From assembly GCA_021847945.1 (NCBI GenBank), contig JAJZNG010000126.1, positions 10,651-50,565 of the forward strand: a stretch of DNA of 39,915 nt, read 5' to 3'. Origin of the DNA: Actinomycetes bacterium (lineage in GTDB: Bacteria > Actinomycetota > Acidimicrobiia > Acidimicrobiales > Palsa-688). Of the stretch, positions 23,022 to 30,607 are shown piece by piece. The notes under the pieces were generated by a model. That model saw nothing but the letters and a program-made list of their open reading frames with translations. It was not told where the DNA came from and did no database searches. Numbering within the stretch: the stretch's first letter is position 1; each line of letters starts with the position of its first letter. Made by a program: the position numbers and the translations under genes.

Positions 23022-25178
23022 ATGTCGATTGCGATATCCGACGACCACCGGGCCCTCGCCGGCACCGTCAGCGAGTTCCTCGCCCGCCACGATGCCCTCG
23101 CCGCGAACCGAGCGCTGCTCGAAGCCCCCGCCGGGGAGCTTCCGGGTTTCTGGGGGGAAATGGCCGGCCTGGGGTGGATGGGACTTCACGTTCCCGAGGA
23201 ACTGGGGGGATCAGGTTTCGGCCTCGAAGAGCTCGTCGTGGTCGTAGAGGAAATGGGCCGGGCGATCTGCCCCGGTCCTTTCGTCCCGACTGTCATAGCA
23301 AGCGCAGCCCTATGCGCCTGCGGGAGCGCCGAAACACTCCGGCGTCTCCTTCCGGGCCTAGCCGGCGGGACCAAGGTCGCAGGGCTCGCGTTAGAGTCGG
23401 ACCTGACGTTCCGGGAGGGGAAGGCGTCGGGGTCCGCGGCCGCCGTGCTGTCGGCCGACCTCGCCGATGTGATCGTCGTCGCCAGCGGGGCGGACCTGGT
23501 GGTCTTCGACGCCGGATCCCCGGGCGTGGCAGTCCAGTCCCGAGCGAACCTCGACCCGTCGAGGCGGGCGTCGAAGGTCACGTTCTCCGAAGCCCCTTGC
23601 GAGGTCGTCGACGGAGGAGCCCGCGCTCTGATCGACGCCGCAAGAGTGCTCCTCGCGGCGGAAGCGACGGGCGTCGCACGCCAGTGCACCGACGATGCGG
23701 CGGGGTACGCGAAGGTTCGTGTCCAATTCGGCAGGCCTATCGGCACCTACCAGGCGGTCAAGCATCACTGCGCGAACATGGCGGTCGCTACCGAGTTGGC
23801 GACCAGCGCCGTGTGGGATGCGGCGCGCGCTGCAGGGGCGGACAGCGCCCAGCTGCGGTTTTCGGCTGCTGTCGCGGCGAGCCTGGCCTGCGAGGCCGCA
23901 GAGCTCGCCTCGAACCTGAACATTCAGGTCCACGGCGGTATCGGCTTCACCTGGGAGCACGACGCCCACCTGTATCTGCGTAGAGCTGCCGCCATATCAG
24001 CTCTTGTCGGAGAGGAGTCCGCAGCGGGCGACGTCGTCGACCTGGCCGAGTCAGGCACTCGGCGTAGCAGGGCATTGGAACTGCCGGCCGAGGCTGACGA
24101 GCTGCGCGCCGAGGTGCGGGCGTTCGCCGAGTCGATCAAAGATAAAGACGACGCTTCGCGCCTGGAGGCGCTGATCGACTCCGGCTACGCGATGCCGCAC
24201 TGGCCCAAACCGTGGGGTCGCGCCGCCGGCGCCGTCGAACAGCTCGTGATAGAACAAGAGTTCGCCTCCGCGGGTGTCCGCCGGCCCATGTACGGGATCA
24301 CGGGCTGGGTGATATTGACCCTCACCCAGTTCGCCACCGAGGACCAGATAACCCGCTGGGTACGACCGGCGCTGTCGCAGCAGGTGATCTGGTGCCAGCT
24401 TTTCAGCGAGCCGGACGCCGGTTCGGACGCTGCAGGGATCAAGACCCGGGCGCGGCGGGTGGATGGCGGATGGGTGATCAACGGGCAGAAAGTCTGGACG
24501 AGCGGGGCGCAGTACGCTTCGTACGGGCTCGCGACGGTGAGGACGAATCCGGACGCCCCGAAGCACAAGGGCGTGACGATGATGGTCATCGACATGCACG
24601 CCGAGGGAGTGACAGTACGGCCGTTGCGGCAGGCTACGGGGCACTCCGAGTTCAACGAGGTTTTCTTCAACGACGTGTTCGTCCCCGACGACGACGTGGT
24701 GGGACCGGTGGACGGGGGGTGGACCGTCGCCCGGGCCACCCTAGGCAACGAGAGTGTGAGCATCGGCGGGGGAGCCGGGGGGACGACCACCTCCTACGAG
24801 ATGTTCTTCGGCCCTCTTCGGGCTCATGCGACGCGTCTGGCCGGCGGTCGGGCGAGGGTCGGGCGCTACATCGCCCGCTCCGAGGCTACTGAGCTGCTGA
24901 ACCTGCGAAGCGCCCATAGGGCGATATCGGGCAGCTCACCGGGCCCGGAGGGTAACATCACCAAGCTGGTGCTGTCCGAGTTGCGCCAAGAGGCGGCGGC
25001 TGTCCTGGCTGCGCTCGCCGGGCCCGAGGCCGTCTACGCCGACGCCGGCAGCGAAGAGGTTGCGCTGGCGATCCTGTCCGCTCGGGCGCTTTCTATCGCC
25101 GGGGGAACTTCGGAGATCAAACGTAATCAGATCGGCGAGAGGATCCTCGGCCTGCCCCGCGACCCGCTGGTCGGCTGA
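23022..25178 (+). CDS. Double-domain acyl-CoA dehydrogenase (FadE34-like fusion)
   Basis: A 718-aa protein with two acyl-CoA dehydrogenase modules in one chain. Module 1 (1-345) starts as a normal N-terminal helical domain (LGWMGLHVPEELGGSGFG) and ends with QVHGGIGFTWEHDAHLYLRR, but its middle is short of the usual FAD motif. Module 2 (about 365-718) is complete: WCQLFSEPDAGSDAAGIK, WVINGQKVWTSGAQ, HSEFNEVFFNDVFVP, and the end GGTSEIKRNQIGERILGLPR. Fused dehydrogenases of this size include mycobacterial FadE34 for steroid side-chain acyl-CoAs, so bulky substrates are likely (inference). One module probably carries FAD and catalysis while the other is structural. The MFS gene is divergent; the L,D-transpeptidase gene is convergent. 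Confidence 0.92.
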   Translation: MSIAISDDHRALAGTVSEFLARHDALAANRALLEAPAGELPGFWGEMAGLGWMGLHVPEELGGSGFGLEELVVVVEEMGRAICPGPFVPTVIASAALCACGSAETLRRLLPGLAGGTKVAGLALESDLTFREGKASGSAAAVLSADLADVIVVASGADLVVFDAGSPGVAVQSRANLDPSRRASKVTFSEAPCEVVDGGARALIDAARVLLAAEATGVARQCTDDAAGYAKVRVQFGRPIGTYQAVKHHCANMAVATELATSAVWDAARAAGADSAQLRFSAAVAASLACEAAELASNLNIQVHGGIGFTWEHDAHLYLRRAAAISALVGEESAAGDVVDLAESGTRRSRALELPAEADELRAEVRAFAESIKDKDDASRLEALIDSGYAMPHWPKPWGRAAGAVEQLVIEQEFASAGVRRPMYGITGWVILTLTQFATEDQITRWVRPALSQQVIWCQLFSEPDAGSDAAGIKTRARRVDGGWVINGQKVWTSGAQYASYGLATVRTNPDAPKHKGVTMMVIDMHAEGVTVRPLRQATGHSEFNEVFFNDVFVPDDDVVGPVDGGWTVARATLGNESVSIGGGAGGTTTSYEMFFGPLRAHATRLAGGRARVGRYIARSEATELLNLRSAHRAISGSSPGPEGNITKLVLSELRQEAAAVLAALAGPEAVYADAGSEEVALAILSARALSIAGGTSEIKRNQIGERILGLPRDPLVG

Positions 25179-25183
25179 GCGGG

Positions 25184-25216
25184 CGGCTGAGCCTGCAGGC
25201 TGAACCTGCAGGCTGG
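25184..25216. repeat. 13-bp direct repeat / palindromic intergenic element
   Basis: The unit GGCTGARCCTGCA occurs twice with a partial third copy. The 12-bp palindrome AGCCTGCAGGCT (25190-25201) lies within it. It is placed between the convergent acyl-CoA dehydrogenase and L,D-transpeptidase stops, where it could form alternative small hairpins and help termination. Confidence 0.6.
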
Positions 25217-25224
25217 AGACAGCC

Positions 25225-26949
25225 TCAGCTGCTGACGACGGTCACCAAGTCGCCGATCGCCAGGTCGTTGAACGCCACCTGGGCGGTCGCCTTGGGCAAC
25301 TCGACGCAGCCGAGGCTTTGCGGTGACCCATAGGAGGCGCGGGGGAAAGCGTGCACCGCGTCACCGCCGTAGAAGTAGTTGATCCAGTAGACCAAGTCGT
25401 GGTACTTGGACCCATCGGGGTTGGTACCGTTCATCCAGTTCTGCGTGAAGCGAAGGTAGATCGGGTACGTGCCGAGCTGAGTGGCGTACCCGGGCATGCC
25501 AGTGTTCGCAGCAGCGGTCAGCACCACCGAGCCGTTCTCCCACAACGTGAGGGTCTCAGGGAGCGTCTCGGTCACGTACACGTACGAGTATGGGGCCGGG
25601 TCGGTCTGGTTGGACAGGTCGGCCTGAAGTAGAGCCTGCCAAAGTGAAGGCGTCGCAAGTTGCGCCACGGAGGCGAACTCCTCGCTGTAGCCGTCGTAGG
25701 CATTCCGAGTTGCGTTGAAGTTCATCAGGGCGCCTTTGAGGATCTCGTTGGCCGCTCCGAGAGTCCACTGCGACTGCAGCGAAGCCGGGGTGCTCGCCCA
25801 CGTCCAAGAGAACGTCCCCTGGAGGGGCTGGGACATCGAAGTCACCTCCTCGGCCATGGTCGTCGGCTGCGAAACTCCCGCCGCCGCGGTGAACGTCAAA
25901 GGTATGTAGTGCAGCCGGGCGAGGATCTGCTCCATCCGCAGGATCGACGCCGGAGCAGTCTGGAACTTGTAGGTGTCGGTCGTCACGGTGGAAGTCGTCG
26001 AGACTCCCGAGGCCGGTGCACTCGCCCCGGAGGCTCCCACGGCTGACACCGGCTTGGCGAAGGAAACTGTCTCGGTGGCTCCCGGCCCGTATCCGATGCC
26101 GCTCGGCGTGAACACGAGTTGATCGGGGTTGGGTTCGCTCCACGCTCCGGGCACCGCCGGGCTCAGGGTAGGCCGGGTGGACCCGAGCACCGCCGACACT
26201 GGCTTGTCGAAGCTGAGCGTTATCGGCTGGTTAGAAGCAGCCGTGGAGCTGCCCGGCGCCGGGTCGGCTATAGCGACGGGCGGACCGCTCGGGCTTTGGA
26301 CGAACCACGTGAGCGTGGACGCCTGGGCGGCGGGCTGCTCCCATGGACGGGGGCTGGCGTTCACCGTCACCTTCCCCGCAAGCAAGCTCGCCGGAGCCGG
26401 AAGGTCCGCCTGGGTGGACGCCGCTGGGAGGCTCAACTTCTGCATCGGGGCTGAACCGAAACTGTACTCGACGACGCTGACCGGGTTCGTGAAGTCGACT
26501 TGGAGATGCCCGGGCCGCGAAGCGAGCGCCACCGAAGTCGCGGGTTTGGCTGCGGGTGTCTGCAGGGTCAGGGTGCGTGTCACCGACGAGCCGACCAGCC
26601 AGCTGAGCCACGAAGGCGACGACACTGTAGCTGTCACCACCACCGTCTCTCCCTGAGGGACGGTGCTCGCCGGCAGGTAGCCTCCAGCGGAGCGCACTAG
26701 TGCCACTTGGTGGCCGCCCACGGTCGCCGTCACGCTGTCGACACGAGCGCCGAGACCACCGGATTTCAGGTTGACCAGGTGAGCCGAGCCTGCGTCGAGC
26801 GTGACCTTGGGCTGGCCTACAGACAAGGCGACCGCGACAGCGGCTCCGCCGAGCACTACCAGACCGCCCGCCGAGATCAACGCAGACTTGAGGACCTTCG
26901 ACATGCCACCACCCTTGGCGGCATGGCTTGGGGAGTGCTTGGCTGTCAT
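25225..26949 (-). CDS. L,D-transpeptidase (YkuD domain) with Ig-like N-terminal domains
   Basis: A 574-aa cell-wall enzyme that would form 3-3 crosslinks in peptidoglycan, or anchor proteins to it. Order: short cytoplasmic N-terminus, transmembrane anchor (about 20-45), Ig-like domains (about 50-330) of the kind seen in mycobacterial Ldt proteins (SSTAASNQPITLSFDKPVSA), a Ser/Thr/Ala linker, and the YkuD domain (about 445-574). The catalytic motif is HAFPRASYGSPQSLGCVELP with His533 and Cys548. The canonical cores LPETLTLWENGSVVLTAAAN and GTYPIYLRF precede it. ATG 26949 has AGGAAG 9 nt upstream; a second ATG at 26904 is less well supported. No substrate-specific partner lies nearby. Confidence 0.92.
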   Translation of the reverse strand: MTAKHSPSHAAKGGGMSKVLKSALISAGGLVVLGGAAVAVALSVGQPKVTLDAGSAHLVNLKSGGLGARVDSVTATVGGHQVALVRSAGGYLPASTVPQGETVVVTATVSSPSWLSWLVGSSVTRTLTLQTPAAKPATSVALASRPGHLQVDFTNPVSVVEYSFGSAPMQKLSLPAASTQADLPAPASLLAGKVTVNASPRPWEQPAAQASTLTWFVQSPSGPPVAIADPAPGSSTAASNQPITLSFDKPVSAVLGSTRPTLSPAVPGAWSEPNPDQLVFTPSGIGYGPGATETVSFAKPVSAVGASGASAPASGVSTTSTVTTDTYKFQTAPASILRMEQILARLHYIPLTFTAAAGVSQPTTMAEEVTSMSQPLQGTFSWTWASTPASLQSQWTLGAANEILKGALMNFNATRNAYDGYSEEFASVAQLATPSLWQALLQADLSNQTDPAPYSYVYVTETLPETLTLWENGSVVLTAAANTGMPGYATQLGTYPIYLRFTQNWMNGTNPDGSKYHDLVYWINYFYGGDAVHAFPRASYGSPQSLGCVELPKATAQVAFNDLAIGDLVTVVSS

Positions 26950-27056
26950 GGTCGATCTTCCTGGCTTCGTGGTTTTGGGATAGACTCTCGTGTCACCCTG
27001 ATCGGGCGCAGCTTTCCGCTTGTGCCCTCATGGCTATCCTACCCCTTCGCGCCAGC

Positions 27057-27305
27057 TTAAACCACGCGATCGCCTGGGTGGCCGGCGTCATCCGCTGCAG
27101 CGACGAGGCGAAGGGCCAGAGTCGGGCATGCGGCCACCGCCCTGCGCGCATGAGCCCTCGCCTGCGGCGGAATTGCACCGGGAGCCAGGATCGGATACCC
27201 CCAGTCGTCGAGGGAGATCATCTCGGGTAGGAGCTCCGCGCAAAGCCCGTGCGCTTGACAGGCGATAGGGTCGACGACCAGCCTCTGCTGCTTTCTCAAT
27301 GCCAT
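27057..27305 (-). CDS. [3Fe-4S]-type ferredoxin
   Basis: An 82-aa small iron-sulfur electron carrier. The three cluster cysteines are Cys16, Cys22 and Cys60 in CQAHGLC and CP; the second position of a normal 4Fe-4S motif is His19, which is the pattern of actinobacterial [3Fe-4S] or HxxC-type ferredoxins. Family phrases VDPIACQAHGLCAELLPE and ARRAVAACPTLALRL are clear. The ORF-track start (27389) is wrong because it would overlap the preceding gene; ATG 27305 starts 7 nt after the stop of the ferric-reductase-like gene, preceded by GGGGGGATG. Ferredoxins of this class often serve P450s; here it is the last gene of a redox operon, so it may feed electrons into the membrane protein. Confidence 0.88.
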   Translation of the reverse strand: MALRKQQRLVVDPIACQAHGLCAELLPEMISLDDWGYPILAPGAIPPQARAHARRAVAACPTLALRLVAAADDAGHPGDRVV

Positions 27306-27312
27306 CTGCGGT

Positions 27313-28038
27313 TCATCCCCCCGTGGGTGTTGTCGACGTGGACGAGGACGAGCTCGAACCGCCGAGGAGGTTCGTCGGGGTCCCGGCACGCTTCGCCCAT
27401 CCTGGGCGCAGGGGGCCTTGCAGGGCCCATGCTGTCAATCCGACCGTAACCAAGGCTACTCCCAGGGCGGCGAGAGTCCGTTGCGCTACGTCAGACGCGC
27501 TCCATCTGGTGGTCAGCCTCCACGCCAGCGAGACGAGAACCGCTGCGGTGCACAGCACGTAGATGACCTGCACCCACCCGACGCGGCTGTCGCTTCCGGT
27601 GCCCAGACCGTGCCAGAGGGCTATCGGCCAGCACGCGTACGCAGCCCAGTGTACGGCGCGCCAGGTTCGATACCCGACCCGGTAACGCAGCAGGCTGGTG
27701 ATCACCAAGGCCAGGAGAAGATCGGTTGCGAGCGCCCCCAGCCCCAACCACACCGGTCTGTAGGAGCCTACGAACGGTACGACCGAATCCACCGCGGAGA
27801 TAGGAGCGAAAGGGTCCGCTACAGCGGTCGCTATGTGGATCCCGAGGAAGACCACCGCCAGAAGGGACACGTTGCGGTGCAAACCGGCGACGACGAACCT
27901 GGGCATCGACGGCCCCGAAAGGCGGCCGATCTGGCTTATGCCGAGCACCACCGAAGCGGTGAGCAGCACCAGCGCCATCAGGCCGGACCCTCGGGTCAGG
28001 TACCACAGCTCCTTAGAGTTGACAGCCGCAACGATCAT
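27313..28038 (-). CDS. Ferric reductase-like transmembrane-domain protein
   Basis: A 241-aa membrane protein with six likely helices and the heme-binding layout of the ferric reductase-like (FRD/YedZ-type) domain. Two histidine pairs on neighbouring helices are visible: His54 with His68 (LHRNVSLLAVVFLGIH) and His130 with His143 (VHWAAYACWPIALWH). These spacings (14 and 13) fit two stacked b hemes carrying electrons across the membrane. There is no FAD/NADPH reductase domain, so a partner must supply electrons. The C-terminus is a Ser/Thr-rich tail. ATG 28038 overlaps the apbE stop (ATGA), which discards the 53 extra residues of the ORF-track start. Confidence 0.88.
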   Translation of the reverse strand: MIVAAVNSKELWYLTRGSGLMALVLLTASVVLGISQIGRLSGPSMPRFVVAGLHRNVSLLAVVFLGIHIATAVADPFAPISAVDSVVPFVGSYRPVWLGLGALATDLLLALVITSLLRYRVGYRTWRAVHWAAYACWPIALWHGLGTGSDSRVGWVQVIYVLCTAAVLVSLAWRLTTRWSASDVAQRTLAALGVALVTVGLTAWALQGPLRPGWAKRAGTPTNLLGGSSSSSSTSTTPTGG

Positions 28039-29036
28039 CGGGAGCTCACGCTCTCGTCGAGCGGCCATCCAGCTACTACCGACACCGTACCGTCGGAGCC
28101 GACCAGGCGGGACGGCAGGAGGCGCTGCTCGAGCCAGGGAACCGCCCGAGCGCCCATCACTATGGCGGCGGTCGACGCGGTGTTTGCGTCTACGCACGAC
28201 GCTGCCGCTACGCTCACGGTGCGCCAGTATTCGGCCGCGGGCAGGGAAGTCCGGGGGTCGATCAGGTGGTGCATTGTGGTCGGTCCCCGCTGCCAGCGCC
28301 TGACCGTGGTGGACGACGTGGCGAGACCGCCGCTGCTTATAGCCACGACAGGTCCTGCACCGTCGAGAGGCTCCGCGTGGTCGTCTGCGATGCGGACCGG
28401 CCAGCCGCCTCGGGGGGCCGGTCCGCCAACGGCTATGTCCCCGCCCAGGCTCACCAGGACACCCGTCCCTAGCTGCGAAGCGATTTCACCTGCTGCCCGG
28501 TCGGCGCAGAAGGCTTTGGCGGTGGCTCCAAGGTCTATGAGGACACCCGGCGGGATCTGCACCGTCCGGCCGGAGGGATCCAATCTCACGGCTTTCCAGC
28601 CCGGTACGGGTCGCGCCCGGAAGGTGAACGAAGAGTCGCTTGCGGCTATCAGGGGGAAGTCCCGGTCATAGCCGATGACTTCCATGGCCCCGCCGACGGT
28701 CGGGTCCACCAATCCACCTGTGAGGTCCGCCGCCCTTAGAGCCACTCCGAGAGCCTCGAAGAGCACTTCGCTGACTTGGCGAGGGCCCCGGTCACGGCTG
28801 TCTCTAAGTCTCATGATCTCGCTGTCGGGCCGGAAGCGACTGCACGTCGAGTCGATGTCCGCAATCCACTTCTCTAACAGCCCGAGCGCTCGCCCTCCTA
28901 CCCCGGCCTCAGTCACGAACAGGACGGCCGTGGTGCCAAGCGCAGGGAAGGTAGCCACGTGGTGGATGCCCGCCGCCGGCGGCATGTTCGATCGCTTTGG
29001 CTCCCCGCCTAGCGTTGGATCCGCGAGGTCGGTCAT
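28035..29036 (-). CDS. apbE: FAD:protein FMN transferase (ApbE family)
   Basis: A 333-aa ApbE-type enzyme that attaches FMN covalently to Thr/Ser of extracytoplasmic redox proteins, using FAD. Marks: FPALGTTAVLFVTEA near the start, DIDSTCSRFRPDSEIMRL, LTGGLVDPTVGGAMEVIGYDRDF, IDLGATAKAFCADRAA, VSLGGDIAVGG, and HHLIDPRTSLPA followed by ASTAAIVMGA. These are typical substrate and Mg2+ site regions. No signal peptide is evident, so it may be cytoplasmic or use another route. ATG 29036 overlaps the upstream stop (ATGA); the ORF-track extension is a shadow. No FMN-binding-domain acceptor gene lies in the window. Confidence 0.92.
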   Translation of the reverse strand: MTDLADPTLGGEPKRSNMPPAAGIHHVATFPALGTTAVLFVTEAGVGGRALGLLEKWIADIDSTCSRFRPDSEIMRLRDSRDRGPRQVSEVLFEALGVALRAADLTGGLVDPTVGGAMEVIGYDRDFPLIAASDSSFTFRARPVPGWKAVRLDPSGRTVQIPPGVLIDLGATAKAFCADRAAGEIASQLGTGVLVSLGGDIAVGGPAPRGGWPVRIADDHAEPLDGAGPVVAISSGGLATSSTTVRRWQRGPTTMHHLIDPRTSLPAAEYWRTVSVAAASCVDANTASTAAIVMGARAVPWLEQRLLPSRLVGSDGTVSVVAGWPLDESVSSR

Positions 29037-29656
29037 GATCCCCCTGACGACACTATCGGCGGGCTCACGGCCGGCTGCGGCGCCGCCACCTGCGGGGCGG
29101 GAGACTGCTGGGCCTGGGCGCCCTGGCCAGCCGCGCACGCTGCCAGAACAAGGTTGCTCACACCCCCAGTTGCGGTTCGACCCGCCCAGGTCGCACCCAC
29201 CCCGGTCGCACCCGCCCCGGTCGCACCCGCCCCGGTCGGCGCAACGCCCCTCACGAAAGCTGAGTCGAACCCTTGGCCGTCCCCGCCGGCGAAGTCGTCG
29301 TGACGGGAGCCCGAACCCCCGTCGTCGCGCCTGTATCCTCCGAAGTAGGAGGACGACCCGCCTGCCCCTGAACCTGGGATCAGACCTGCCGGGACCGAAG
29401 ATGAACCGGAAGGCGACGCCGGAGCACACGACGCGCCACCCGTCGAAGAACCGCCGGAGGCAGCTTCACTTGAGCTAGGCGAAACCACCGAGCCGCTGGC
29501 CGCTGCGGACGCCGACGTGGACGTGGACCTGCCCGGCAGCGACACAGCCACACCGACCGAAAGCAGACCGGTTCCAGCCACTGCGCCGGCGGTGAGCCAG
29601 CTGGTGCCGGAACGAAGGAGCCGGAGCGCTCGGTCTCTCTGCGAGGTCGGGTTCAC
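29033..29656 (-). CDS. Low-complexity membrane-anchored protein of unknown function (redox operon)
   Basis: I do not recognise this protein. It has about 207 residues: a basic N-terminus (RDRALRLLRS), one transmembrane segment (about residues 17-41, TAGAVAGTGLLSVGVAVSL), then Ser/Gly/Ala-rich sequence with SYFGGYRRDDGG and a repeat of GAGAT/GVGAT units, and a hydrophobic/Pro-rich end. No conserved domain or FMN_bind fold is visible. It is the first gene of the operon and its TGA overlaps the apbE ATG, so it is probably real. Start: TTG 29665 (ORF track) or GTG 29656 (9 nt later); I use GTG. It may be a scaffold or acceptor for the electron chain, but no function can be assigned. Confidence 0.6.
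   Translation of the reverse strand: MNPTSQRDRALRLLRSGTSWLTAGAVAGTGLLSVGVAVSLPGRSTSTSASAAASGSVVSPSSSEAASGGSSTGGASCAPASPSGSSSVPAGLIPGSGAGGSSSYFGGYRRDDGGSGSRHDDFAGGDGQGFDSAFVRGVAPTGAGATGAGATGVGATWAGRTATGGVSNLVLAACAAGQGAQAQQSPAPQVAAPQPAVSPPIVSSGGS
29189..29233. repeat. 15-bp tandem repeat, three copies, in the low-complexity gene
   Basis: The unit GGTCGCACCCGCCCC occurs three times (one base differs in the first copy). On the minus strand it encodes the GAT/GAG repeat of the anchored protein. Copy number may vary between strains. Confidence 0.85.
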
Positions 29657-29674
29657 GGCACCCAATTCTCGACG

Positions 29675-29696
29675 CTTATCCTGATCATCGGATAAG
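29675..29696. promoter_or_regulatory. Palindromic operator-like site before the redox operon
   Basis: CTTATCC - 8 nt - GGATAAG, two perfect 7-bp arms, about 20 bp upstream of the first redox gene. TAATTT on the minus strand (about 29706-29711) could be the -10 box, which would place the palindrome at or just after the transcription start, a repressor position. A related half (CTGATC..TCGGATAAG) occurs at 39205-39221. The remaining gap to 29790 shows nothing else. Confidence 0.6.
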
Positions 29697-29790
29697 ACAC
29701 GCCTTAAATTAGCCTCACGGTTGTCGTCTCGGCCCGACCGGCTCTATCGGATCCTGGCGAGATAGCCGCGAGCACCCCCCGGGCACGAGG

Positions 29791-30471
29791 TCAGCGGTGC
29801 CCCTTCAACGGGAAGTTGCCGTAATAGTTGGTCAGGAAATGCGACGCCGGGCCGATCATCGCAACTCCGAGGAGCAGCCCGAGCGCCAGGGACGCTACGA
29901 GAGCCCACTGCCTAGCCGACGCGTGCGCCACCTGGGAACGTGTCCGGTAAACCCAGTCGAGAGGCGCCAGTCGAGCCGTCTCGGCGATGTGCCCTAGGAC
30001 GTGAACTGCCATCGCTATGAACCACAGCACGAAGCTCGCCTTGTGGATGAAAAGCATCTGTCCGCCGAAGGTCTTCGGCGACAGGACCAGCGCCACCCCC
30101 GAGCCGAGCATGATCAAAGTGAGAATGACGATGAAAGGCCCGAGAAGTCGCAGGAGCGGAGGGGGTGGACCTTTTCGCACGTAGGCGGGGGACCCGCTGT
30201 AGTAGCGGGCGAAGCGCCAAGACGTGGACCCGATCTTGAGAAGGACGGGAGGTATCAAGAGCATCCCGACGAACACGTGGATGCTCACGTGTGAGCTGAT
30301 CTGCAGGATCGTCGCTCCCTCGACCGCCAGAAGGATCAGAAGCGCTAGAGCGGTAGACCCGGTAAGGCGCGAGTTAGACTCGACTCCAGCGTCGGCTCTG
30401 GATCGGGGATGGGCGAGGTAGCGCCGCCGCCCAGGCGGCGGCCCGTAGCGTTGGGCGTCTCTGGATACCAC
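29791..30471 (-). CDS. Cytochrome b-like membrane protein
   Basis: A 226-aa protein with a basic N-terminus and four likely helices (about 38-57, 65-80, 110-131, 143-163) plus a fifth near the end (about 187-208). Histidines His61, His65, His143, His157 and His161 sit at helix edges in the way b-type hemes are bound (SSHVSIHVFVGM, FIHKASFVLWFIAMAVHVLG). It resembles short cytochrome b561/DUF4405-type proteins; exact family not certain. It probably carries electrons within the membrane, and being directly upstream of the ApbE/ferric-reductase operon it likely belongs to that chain. GTG start with TACCCT 6 nt upstream, likely leaderless, so it seems to have its own promoter. Confidence 0.75.
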   Translation of the reverse strand: MVSRDAQRYGPPPGRRRYLAHPRSRADAGVESNSRLTGSTALALLILLAVEGATILQISSHVSIHVFVGMLLIPPVLLKIGSTSWRFARYYSGSPAYVRKGPPPPLLRLLGPFIVILTLIMLGSGVALVLSPKTFGGQMLFIHKASFVLWFIAMAVHVLGHIAETARLAPLDWVYRTRSQVAHASARQWALVASLALGLLLGVAMIGPASHFLTNYYGNFPLKGHR

Positions 30472-30477
30472 GCTGTA

Positions 30478-30483
30478 AGGGTA
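30478..30483 (-). promoter_or_regulatory. Putative leaderless -10 box (TACCCT) for the cytochrome b-like gene
   Basis: TACCCT on the minus strand, 6 nt before GTG 30471. Confidence 0.45.
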
Positions 30484-30508
30484 CGCGGCGCTGCGGTCGA
30501 GACGAGTT

Positions 30509-30530
30509 CAGGGAAGGACTTTTTTCCCTG
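30509..30530. promoter_or_regulatory. Inverted repeat between the cytochrome b-like and MFS genes
   Basis: CAGGGAA - 8 nt - TTCCCTG, perfect 7-bp arms with a T-rich spacer (GGACTTTT). It lies in the 136-bp divergent region, 38 bp upstream of the cytochrome start and 78 bp upstream of the MFS start. It could be an operator or a small hairpin; no T-run outside the loop argues against a standard terminator. Confidence 0.5.
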
Positions 30531-30607
30531 TTCAACGGGGCCTACCCTCCGCCGGGGGGCGCGCTAGACAGCGAAAGCGTCCGCGCTGGGCCCCGGGAGT
30601 GAGCAGA

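Noticed and set aside
28675-29478. Plus-strand 267-aa ORF opposite apbE and the anchored protein
   Set aside because: Arg/Pro-rich shadow; the minus strand has coupled genes and clear ApbE motifs.
29700-29720. Possible IdeR/DtxR iron box near TTAAATTAGCCTCAC
   Set aside because: Matches only part of one half-site of the consensus; too weak to claim iron control.
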